The notes beneath the pieces are model-generated. The model made no database searches. It saw only the letters and a program-made list of their open reading frames with translations, and was not told the DNA's origin. From Moorena producens 3L (GTDB taxonomy: Bacteria > Cyanobacteriota > Cyanobacteriia > Cyanobacteriales > Coleofasciculaceae), in NCBI RefSeq assembly GCF_000211815.1, contig NZ_GL890924.1, positions 1 to 23,052 on the forward strand: 23,052 nt of DNA, read 5' to 3'. The position numbers and the translations under genes were made by a program. Below are positions 8,151 through 14,759 of this stretch, piece after piece; within the stretch, counting starts at the first letter, position 1; every line of letters begins with the position of its first letter.

Positions 8151-8592
8151 TTGTGGTATTTAGGTTTCGGGGTATTTTTTTTCCTGTAGTTATTTTGATT
8201 TATTAAACTAACCACTTCAGGTAGAGAACACACAAAGAGTATTAGAAAGATGCCTGTTCGGTACCTGTTAGGCTAATTTTTTAAGTTTAATCGACTAAAA
8301 CGATTACTGTGTCTAGTTTTGATAGTTTGATAATTTATTTTTTATCCTAAATAGGAGCTCAAGTTTATAACAACTTAGCATCCCTTTGTAGGGAATAACC
8401 ATAACTATTTACGAAGATTATAGCCTTGATCATACTTATGAGGTACATTCAATTTTATTACCTCTTTATTAAGGGGGTAAACCCCCAATACCTCTCTGCA
8501 TCGCTACTCCCTACTCCCTCGGTGCGCTTGACCCGTAATTAAATTCGCCACGGGTCGCACCGCTCCCTACTCCCATTAAGCCAGCAATCTCA
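8151..8592. other. Intergenic stretch with nested dispersed repeats
   Basis: From about 8432 on, the sequence parallels 18556-18665: a CATACTTAT start, a shared CAATTTTATTACC segment, ACTCCCT heptamers and a 41-bp palindrome. It is upstream of cbiT, so it should also hold that gene's promoter, which I could not place. No gene is seen. Confidence 0.6.
8521..8561. repeat. 41-bp GGTGCG palindrome inside ACTCCCT heptamers
   Basis: Ends GGTGCGCTTGACCCGT and ACGGGTCGCACC form an imperfect hairpin around TAATTAAATTCG. It is identical over all 41 bp to the copy at 18607-18647, and both are flanked by ACTCCC-type heptamers (here about 8504-8520 and 8562-8576). Confidence 0.9.
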
Positions 8593-10065
8593 TTAGTCAA
8601 TAATAACTTTTATGGTTTGGAGGCTGGGGTCGCTACAACCGGTAATTTGACCACCTAAGGTTAGGATTTTTTGGAGGTATTCAATAGTAGTTGATTTGAT
8701 TTGTTCTCCTGGCATTAGGGCTGGTATTCCTGGTGGATAGGGACAGATTAATTCTGCACTGATCCGGTTTATGGTTTCGATTACCGGTAGGGTTTGGGTG
8801 GGAGCAAAGAAGGCTTCACGGGGGGAGAGTAACGGTTGGAGATTGCAGGTTGCAGGTTGTAGGTTACATAAGGCAGGTTGCTCGGTGGAGGAATTGCCGT
8901 TATTTTGGGCAAGTTTGGTGAAAGCTTGTACAAGTTGCTGAATATCGGTTTGGGTATTGCCTAGGCTAATGATAAAGGTTAAGTGGTGAAGTGTGGGTAA
9001 CTCCGCTGTGACACCAAGCTGTTGATGAATAATTTCATCGGCTTCAAATCCGCTTAATCCTAATTCGGTCACTCTTACGGTTAAGCGAGTTGGGTCTAGG
9101 GCTTGGAATCTTGGGGGTTTTATTGGTTCTAAAACTGATAATCGAGGAATTTTGCTGATTTTACTTCTGGCATCCTGGGCTAGCTGCAAGGTACGACTCA
9201 TGAGTCGTTCTCCATGGAGTGCCATTTGTTGTCGTGCAGCATCTAGGGAAGCAAGTAGTAAGTAACTGGGGCTGGTGGATTGAACTAGCTGTAATGCTTT
9301 ACTCAACCGCTGAGCATCAATGCGATTGCCCTGAATGTGCAACATCGATGCCTGAGTCATGGCACCGATTACTTTATGAGTTGATTGTACGGTTAAATCG
9401 GCTCCGGCTGATAGGGCATCGATGGGTAAATCGGGATGGAAGGCAAAGTGAGGTCCATGGGCTTCATCCACTAGTAGGGGAATATTATGTTGGTGAACTA
9501 TTTTAGCGATCGCTTTTATGTCACCACAGATTCCCTGATACGTTGGATAGACCATCATCACCGCTTTGGTGTCCGGATGCTCAGTCAGGGCTTGGTTAAC
9601 TGCAGTTGGGGTGATGCTATAAACTACGTCAGTTGATGGGTCGTACTCGGGGTTAATAAAGATCGGGATAGCACCACACAAGACTAATCCTGCGATCGCG
9701 GATTGGTGGATATTGCGCGGTAATAGGATTTTCTCCCCGGTATAGCAGGTGGCTACTATAGCAGCCATCACCCCACAGGTGGAACCGTTGACCAGGAACC
9801 AAGTTTTGCTTGCACCAAAGGCTGCTGCTGCTAGGTCTTGGGCTTCTTGGATTACCCCTTCTGGAGCAAAAAGATTATCTAACTCCGGTAATTCTGGCAA
9901 ATCAGCCCTAAATACTGATTCTCCTAGCAAATCCGCTAATGGATCAGGTATTCCCTTCCCTTGTTTGTGTCCTGGTGCATAAAAGGCTGCATGGGGCTTC
10001 TGGGCTGATGCCCGCAGAGCGTCCAATAAAGGTGTCTTTTCCTGAGAAGGTGGTCGATTGTTCAC
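8593..10065 (-). CDS. PLP-dependent Orn/Lys/Arg decarboxylase family protein
   Basis: A 490-residue fold-type I PLP enzyme that by family would decarboxylate arginine, lysine or ornithine and feed polyamine (agmatine/cadaverine/putrescine) metabolism; the exact substrate cannot be read from sequence. The N-terminus FYAPGHKQGKG (28-38) is a family hallmark. Asp200 in LVDEAHGPHF should hold the PLP ring nitrogen, and Lys231 in QSTHK should form the Schiff base. The C-terminal domain motif ICPYPPGIPALMPGE is complete. The linker between the two domains contains a heptamer-derived peptide repeat, ALCNLQPATCNLQP (about 395-411), probably harmless. The start is a GTG at 10065, which gives the usual N-terminus. 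It is on the same strand as cbiT but 442 bp away, so probably a separate unit. Confidence 0.93.
   Translation of the reverse strand: MNNRPPSQEKTPLLDALRASAQKPHAAFYAPGHKQGKGIPDPLADLLGESVFRADLPELPELDNLFAPEGVIQEAQDLAAAAFGASKTWFLVNGSTCGVMAAIVATCYTGEKILLPRNIHQSAIAGLVLCGAIPIFINPEYDPSTDVVYSITPTAVNQALTEHPDTKAVMMVYPTYQGICGDIKAIAKIVHQHNIPLLVDEAHGPHFAFHPDLPIDALSAGADLTVQSTHKVIGAMTQASMLHIQGNRIDAQRLSKALQLVQSTSPSYLLLASLDAARQQMALHGERLMSRTLQLAQDARSKISKIPRLSVLEPIKPPRFQALDPTRLTVRVTELGLSGFEADEIIHQQLGVTAELPTLHHLTFIISLGNTQTDIQQLVQAFTKLAQNNGNSSTEQPALCNLQPATCNLQPLLSPREAFFAPTQTLPVIETINRISAELICPYPPGIPALMPGEQIKSTTIEYLQKILTLGGQITGCSDPSLQTIKVIID
8833..8882 (-). repeat. Heptamer (CAACCTG) array inside the decarboxylase gene
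   Basis: On the coding strand CAACCTG-like units (CAACCTG, TAACCTA, CAACCTG, CAACCTG, CAATCTC, CAACCGT) follow each other. Three 7-bp units make seven codons, which gives the peptide repeat (A)LCNLQP / (A)TCNLQP. The same style of heptamer usually sits between genes in cyanobacteria. Confidence 0.85.
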
Positions 10066-10402
10066 AAATTTTTCCCAATGGCTCTAGCTTATCGAAAATC
10101 GCGCCAATTTTAAACCCCTTTGTGAGGCAACCAGGGATTAAAAACCAGTGGACTAGGGGAATCGTGAAAAGCCATCTCCTTCATCAGACTATAAAGGAAT
10201 TGGTCAGTTAATGATCTCAACTATTACTGACTCACTAGCTTTTTAAATTCCGTTTATTGCTAGTAACGAAAAATCAACTAAAGCGTCCATACACTGCTAG
10301 ATACTGGCTTGGATCAATTGGTTACTGATCGATAACCAGGATATCGATAATTTTTAATTTATATCATGTCCGGAAGTCCGGATAACTGATAGCTTAGACG
10401 TT
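10066..10402. other. Gene-free stretch upstream of the decarboxylase
   Basis: No convincing gene. Near 10363-10382 there is TATCATGTCCGGA followed by a second TCCGGA, with the inverse of the 13-mer near 6247. The decarboxylase promoter should be here on the minus strand, but I cannot assign it. Confidence 0.5.
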
Positions 10403-10819
10403 TCAGATCACTTTAAAATCAGAGATAGTCTCTATCCACACCCTTGCGCCACAATGTAAGGGATTATCAGGACGATACATTACTCTACATGGTCCATTGA
10501 CTTCCACGGTATGACCATAAGTGTTTTTAGACCCTCGTTTTACGGTAATCACAGGGTTGCGCTCTCCGGTCTTGAGATTTTGGCGAATCACTTTCTGGTT
10601 AACGTGAATCACCGCAGGAGTGTAATTTGTACGCTTTGACCAGTTCCGCTTTGGTCCGCGAGTGCCGGGAGTGACCACTGGCATGCCATCAAACAGAGGA
10701 ATCACCCAAGTTCTACCCACTTTATAGGCTCCTTTGACTCTGCCTTTGCCCAGAAGGTAACGGACGCGACTGGCGGAAACACCTAGTAAATTGGCGGCTT
10801 GTGCGGTGGAAATCATCAT
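10403..10819 (-). CDS. Excisionase/MerR-like HTH DNA-binding protein
   Basis: A 138-residue basic protein. Residues 2-45 (ISTAQAANLLGVSASRVRYLLGKGRVKGAYKVGRTWVIP) form a helix-turn-helix/winged motif of the excisionase (HTH_17) type: helix, turn at GVSASRV, wing at KVGRTWVIP. Residues 50-138 are basic (GPKRNWSKR, NPVITVKRGSKNTYGH) and end in RVMYRPDNPLHCGARVWIET, a cyanobacterial tail I have seen with this HTH but cannot name. It probably binds DNA as a regulator rather than as a phage Xis, since no integrase or attachment site is nearby. A well-formed promoter precedes it, and an array of about 123-bp repeats with ATTGC/GCAAT dyads lies directly upstream, a plausible target for its own product. 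ATG 10819 is used (a second ATG follows at once). Confidence 0.8.
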   Translation of the reverse strand: MMISTAQAANLLGVSASRVRYLLGKGRVKGAYKVGRTWVIPLFDGMPVVTPGTRGPKRNWSKRTNYTPAVIHVNQKVIRQNLKTGERNPVITVKRGSKNTYGHTVEVNGPCRVMYRPDNPLHCGARVWIETISDFKVI

Positions 10820-10852
10820 GAAGGCTTAACCATTGCGTTTACGATATTTTTT

Positions 10853-10881
10853 ATAATAGCATAATTTTATTGATAATGCAA
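10853..10881 (-). promoter_or_regulatory. Sigma-70-type promoter of the HTH gene
   Basis: On the minus strand TTGCAT (10881-10876) and TATTAT (10858-10853) are separated by exactly 17 bp, about 34 bp before the ATG at 10819. The -35 hexamer matches TTGACA at 4 of 6 and the -10 matches TATAAT at 5 of 6. Confidence 0.65.
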
Positions 10882-10892
10882 GGGTTAATAAA

Positions 10893-11310
10893 AACTATTG
10901 CACTGTAGCAATGTAAAATACTATGAGTGCTGTAAATAAATAGGGTAAGTGCTGTAAATAGGGTAAGTGTGGGGAGGTGGGAAGAAAGTGCTAGGTATGA
11001 ATGGAACTTGAGTACAGAAAAACTATTGTACTGTAGCAATAGATTGAGTTAGTGGTTGTTCAAGGCTTGATACTGATGACTGATATAGGAAAAATGCTTA
11101 CCCTCGCACTATCTTGTTGGTAAATCGAACTTGGAGACATAAGAACTATTGCACTGTCACCATCAATTCGGTCAGTGGATGATCTTACCTTGATACTGAT
11201 TACTGCTATTCCAAAAATGAGATTGATGACCCTATCAAGTTGGTAAATCCAACTTTGGGAAATAATAACTATTGCACTGTCGCAATCGACTGATTCCGTA
11301 GGTGATCAAA
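10893..11310. repeat. Array of four degenerate ~123-bp repeats with dyads
   Basis: AACTATTGCACTGTAGCAAT-like cores start at 10893, 11021, 11144 and 11267, i.e. 128, 123 and 123 bp apart. Each core contains an ATTGC-N6-GCAAT dyad (degenerate in copy 3). Units 2 and 3 also match along much of their length and end in TTGGTAAATC-AACTT, which in unit 3 is a perfect dyad (AAGTTGG 11237-11243, CCAACTT 11249-11255). Unit 4 decays after about 60 bp; unit 1 holds an 18-22 bp direct repeat (AGTGCTGTAAATA, 10925-10970). The array lies immediately upstream of the HTH gene promoter. Confidence 0.8.
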
Positions 11311-11346
11311 CCTTGGTCTGTTCGACTCAAGTGAAAAAAAAATACT

Positions 11347-11580
11347 AATTAAAGTAGGGTGGGCAAAGCCATCTCATCATTAATACTCATTGGAACCAAA
11401 CTGTTTTTGCCCACTAATTAAAGTAGGGTGGGCAAAGCCATCTAATTATTAATACTCATTGGAACCAAACTGTTTTTGCCCACCCGACAAGTAAGACAAA
11501 TACCAATTAAAGTAGGGTGGGCAAAGTAATCTCATCATTAATACTCATTGGAACCAAACTATTTTTGCCCACCCGACAAG
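11347..11580. repeat. Three tandem copies of a small GGGTGGGCAAA palindromic element
   Basis: Copies begin at 11347, 11416 and 11505. Each has GGGTGGGCAAA on the left and TTTGCCCACCC (truncated in the first copy) on the right as inverted ends, e.g. 11426-11436 and 11475-11485, around a nearly identical core with ACTCATTGGAACCAAACT. Near identity implies recent duplication. Confidence 0.9.
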
Positions 11581-11628
11581 CTTGCTGCTTACTCTTCCCC
11601 CGATTCTAAATTCTAAATTCTACTTGGT

Positions 11629-11704
11629 GGTGCGTTACGGTGCGGGCTATCCCAATACTGGCGCTCGGTGTTGAACATCAGGGCGAGCCCGCCCCTAACG
11701 CACC
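11629..11704. repeat. GGTGCGTTA inverted-repeat element
   Basis: GGTGCGTTA (11629-11637) and TAACGCACC (11696-11704) are perfect inverted ends; the inner GCGGGCT and AGCCCGC extend the stem. This is a typical dispersed cyanobacterial palindrome. Confidence 0.8.
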
Positions 11705-11708
11705 CTAC

Positions 11709-11812
11709 TGGCGTGGCAAGCTTAAAATAGTGCAATAGATTTTTGAGTAAAAGCTTTTAAAAATCGGCATCGTAGCATTTTTCTAAAGCAACATTTAAGG
11801 CTTGCCACGCCA
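11709..11812. repeat. TGGCGTGGCAAGC inverted-repeat element
   Basis: TGGCGTGGCAAGC (11709-11721) is perfectly inverted at 11800-11812. The roughly 80-bp interior is AT-rich and non-coding and contains AGTGCAATAG (11729-11738), the inverse of the CTATTGCACT core of the array at 10893-11310. Confidence 0.8.
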
Positions 11813-11824
11813 CTACGCAATAAA

Positions 11825-11922
11825 TTCTAAATTCTAAATTCTAAATTCTAAATTCTAAATTCTAAATTCTAAATTCTAAATTCTAAATTCTAAATTCTAA
11901 ATTCTAAATTCTAAATTCTAAA
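11825..11922. repeat. Heptamer array (TTCTAAA) x14
   Basis: Fourteen perfect TTCTAAA units plus partial units at both ends, a classic cyanobacterial short tandemly repeated repetitive sequence. It ends 14 bp before the stop codon of the WD40 gene (minus strand). Two further units occur at 11604-11620. Confidence 0.95.
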
Positions 11923-11936
11923 TTCCCTGTTCAAGA

Positions 11937-12985
11937 CTATTGGGATTGACTAACTAACGACCAAATCCTGATAGTACCATCTTCGCCACCACTAACTAGA
12001 GTGTTTCCATCTGGACTAATGGCAACTGACCAAACCCAGCCATCATGTCCAGATAGAGTGCGCAGCAATTGTCTACTCTCTACATCCCACACCTTGATAG
12101 TTTTATCACTGCCAGCACTAGCGATAGTTTTGCCATCGGAACTAATGGCAATGGTAAGAATTGGTGCGGAGTGACTTTCGAGGATAGCTAATTCTTCGCC
12201 ACTGTTGATATCCCACAACTTGACGGTTTTATCAACACTAGCAACTAGGATGTTGCTATCTTCACTAATGGCAATATCATAAATCTGGGTTGTTTTGAGA
12301 TGGTTTGCCGCAATTCTAGGGAAGACAAATCCCAAATCTTGATAGAACGATCTGACCCGCCACTGGCACTAACCAAATGTTTTCCATCGGGACTAATGGC
12401 AACAGCAGTAACCCAGTCGGAATGCTCGGTAATGGTGCCTAAACTTTGGCCAGTGAGGACATCCCACACCATCACAGTCTTGTCAGGAGAGCCACTTACT
12501 AGGATTTTGCCATCGGGACTAATTGCTATTGATCTGACTATACCCGTATGTCCTTTCAAGGTACGAGGTGGTGCTCCAGTTTCTAGGTTCCAGATATTTA
12601 TTTGTCTTTCTGTTGCAGCAGCGAGACGTTTACCATCTGCACTGATTACCAGAGCACTGGGCGTTCTCGTAAACCCTTTGATCGTCCTCTGTAGCCTACC
12701 ATCCCTGAGATTCCAAAACTTGATGGTTTTGTCTTTACTGCTACTAATTAGGGTTTTACTATCTGGACTAATGGCGAGAGAATTAACATCTGACCGATGA
12801 CCTGAAATTACTTGAGTCAGCTGAGCCTCTTGCCAAGACTGGGCTAGCAATGGTTGTTGATAATGTGAGCGTCCTAGGGTTAGCGGATAGACTATCCCTG
12901 TAGCCATAGTTAAGATAACCGTAGTGCTAGATAGAGCCAACAGCGCTATTAATCTTTTTCTAAACATCTGTTGGATTTTCATCAC
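11937..12985 (-). pseudogene. Seven-bladed WD40 repeat protein, one-base frameshift in blade 5
   Basis: Two overlapping frames (12985-12245 and 12335-11937) together encode an N-terminal signal/anchor (about residues 10-30 hydrophobic, then PLLAQ) and exactly seven WD40 repeats, a complete beta-propeller: four repeats in the first frame, the fifth split, two in the second. Adding one A to the AAAA run (T-run at 12293-12296 on the plus strand) joins them as LRQTISKTTQIYDIAIS without gap. So it is one gene with a recent deletion, a sequencing error, or possibly a -1 slippage site. It starts 4 bp after the stop of the gamma-glutamyltransferase gene at GTG 12985 or ATG 12982. The AAGGAG at 12990-12985 overlaps that stop, which implies translational coupling. 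WD40 propellers are protein-interaction scaffolds; the partner is unknown, and the signal region suggests a periplasmic or membrane-tethered place. Confidence 0.85.
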
Positions 12986-12989
12986 TCCT

Positions 12990-14588
12990 TCACCCTGCTA
13001 ACGCTAATCCATCACCACGGGGTTCAGATGCCGCTACCAAAACCCCTGACTGACGCAAGATTACTTGACCTTTACCAAAATTTATGCTATCGGCCTTAAC
13101 CTGAATGTCATGACCCATCTCAGCTAGCTCCAGAGCAATATGACGGGGTACACTCTGTTCCAACAGGACTTGTGACCCATCTACAAATCTCCATCTGGGA
13201 GCATCTAGAGCAGCTTGAGGATTCATCCCGTAATCTGCCAGATTAACCACTACCTGTACATGCCCCTGAGGCTGCATGGGGCCTCCCATAACTCCAAAGG
13301 GTCCTAGAGGTTGACCATTTTGAGTCAGAAAACCCGGAATAATGGTATGATACGACCGCTTACCTGGTGCGACTTGATTAGGATGACCGGATTCTAGGGT
13401 AAACCCTAAGCCTCGGTTTTGCAAGGCAATCCCAGTGCCAGGAATAACAATCCCACTCCCAAAGCCTTGAAAGTTGGATTGGATAAAGGATACCATTAAT
13501 TCCCCATCTGCTGCTGCTAGATAAACTGTCCCACCTTTGGGTAAACCGGGTTTTGCTAAAGCGATCGCGTTTTCCCCAATTAACTTCCGGCGTTCCCTGG
13601 CATACCCATGGTCTAATAGGGTTTCGATTGGGACTTCCATAAACCGGTGGTCACTGATATGGCGGTGAACATCAGCAAACGCTAGCTTCATGGCTTCGAT
13701 TTGTAGATGGTAGCTTTGGGCTGATTCACGGGGATAGTGGCTTAAGTCAAAACCTTCGATTATATTCAATGCCATTAAGGCCGCTATCCCTTGGGTGTTG
13801 GGGGGAATCTCCCATACGGTCAGGTCACGATAGTTAGTTGAAATGGGGTTTACCCACTCAGCTTGGTGACTAGCTAGGTCAGCTTTGGTCAGCACGCCAC
13901 CAGTATTAGCGGCAAAGTTTGCGATCGCATCAGCAATTTCCCCTTGATAAAAGCTTTCACCACCACTGTTTGCGATCGCTTTCAAGGTCTTAGCATGATC
14001 CTTACTCCCCCATACCTCCCCAGCTACTGGTGCGCGCTGGTTAGGGAAAAATACCTGTTTAAATGGTTCAAACTCTGGTCCAGTCAGGGGGAGGTACAGA
14101 GCTTCCGCTTGTTTCCAAGCTCTTGCTGTGACTGGAGAGACTGGAAATCCCGCTTCGGCGTATCGAATCGCTGGGGCAAACAATTGCTCAAAGGGTAGCT
14201 TTCCCCACCGTTGCCACAAACTACGCCATGCTGATACCGCTCCTGGCACTGTTACCGATAACCAGCCGATAGCAGGAATTTGACTCATACCAGCAAAATG
14301 CTCAAGGGTCAGGTGTTGAGGGCTTTTGCCAGAACCATTGATGCCATGGAGTTTACCATCCCATACTAAGGCGAAGGCATCCGAACCAATACCATTGGAA
14401 GTAGGTTCAACCACTGTCAATGCGATCGCTGTGGCTATAGCAGCATCTACAGCATTGCCTCCAGCCCAAAACATTTCCATACCAGCTAGGGTGGCTAGGG
14501 ATTGGCTGGTGGCTACGGCAAATCGATTACCCATGACTACCCTTCGTCTTGATGGGTAGGGATAATTGCTTAAGTTACCCTTGAGCAT
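12990..14588 (-). CDS. Gamma-glutamyltransferase family protein
   Basis: An N-terminal nucleophile hydrolase that cleaves or transfers the gamma-glutamyl group of glutathione and related compounds. At 532 residues it has normal family length. The N-terminal part shows GGNAVDAAIATAIALTVVEP (43-62) and GIGSDAFALV. The expected autocleavage/catalytic Thr is Thr354 in KGGTVYLAAADGE, followed by SNFQGFGSGIVIPGTGI and the GGPMQPQGHVQV motif. The Thr context (GGT rather than HTTH) fits the YwrD-like branch more than classic GGT, so the substrate may not be glutathione. No signal peptide is seen, so it is probably cytosolic, unlike the periplasmic E. coli enzyme. ATG 14588 is used; the internal Met at residue 19 is an alternative. 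The WD40 gene begins 4 bp downstream. Confidence 0.92.
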   Translation of the reverse strand: MLKGNLSNYPYPSRRRVVMGNRFAVATSQSLATLAGMEMFWAGGNAVDAAIATAIALTVVEPTSNGIGSDAFALVWDGKLHGINGSGKSPQHLTLEHFAGMSQIPAIGWLSVTVPGAVSAWRSLWQRWGKLPFEQLFAPAIRYAEAGFPVSPVTARAWKQAEALYLPLTGPEFEPFKQVFFPNQRAPVAGEVWGSKDHAKTLKAIANSGGESFYQGEIADAIANFAANTGGVLTKADLASHQAEWVNPISTNYRDLTVWEIPPNTQGIAALMALNIIEGFDLSHYPRESAQSYHLQIEAMKLAFADVHRHISDHRFMEVPIETLLDHGYARERRKLIGENAIALAKPGLPKGGTVYLAAADGELMVSFIQSNFQGFGSGIVIPGTGIALQNRGLGFTLESGHPNQVAPGKRSYHTIIPGFLTQNGQPLGPFGVMGGPMQPQGHVQVVVNLADYGMNPQAALDAPRWRFVDGSQVLLEQSVPRHIALELAEMGHDIQVKADSINFGKGQVILRQSGVLVAASEPRGDGLALAG

Positions 14589-14745
14589 AATTTTCTCTGG
14601 TGAACTATTATCTAGTTATTTTAGAGAGAAGCTGCATAACCCCTAAGTTTGAGTACCAAGTAACTAATGAGGTTTCCTTCTACTTAGTTGTTTGACCTAT
14701 GAATCGGTTCAAGTTAGGAGTTAGGCGAAAGCGCTACTACAAGTT

Positions 14746-14751
14746 AGGGGA
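14746..14751 (+). promoter_or_regulatory. Ribosome-binding site of the sigma-like gene
   Basis: AGGGGA lies 8 nt before ATG 14760 and supports that start. Confidence 0.5.
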
Positions 14752-14759
14752 AAGAATCA

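Larger units (their letters stand above)
10820..11936. other. 1.1-kb gene-free repeat island
   Basis: From right to left it holds the TTCTAAA array, two inverted-repeat elements, three GGGTGGGCAAA elements, the ~123-bp repeat array and the HTH promoter. I see no protein-coding gene; the short frame at 10851-11039 has no protein-like features. Confidence 0.7.

Noticed and set aside
10403..10819. Phage or plasmid module based on an excisionase-like protein
   Set aside because: No integrase, attachment site, tRNA or replication gene is nearby, so it is better read as a DNA-binding regulator.
11825..11922. Regular repeats that might suggest a CRISPR array
   Set aside because: The 7-bp units are contiguous without spacers; this holds for the arrays at 18329 and 22892 too. 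The ~123-bp array at 10893 has diverging repeats rather than identical repeats with unique spacers.
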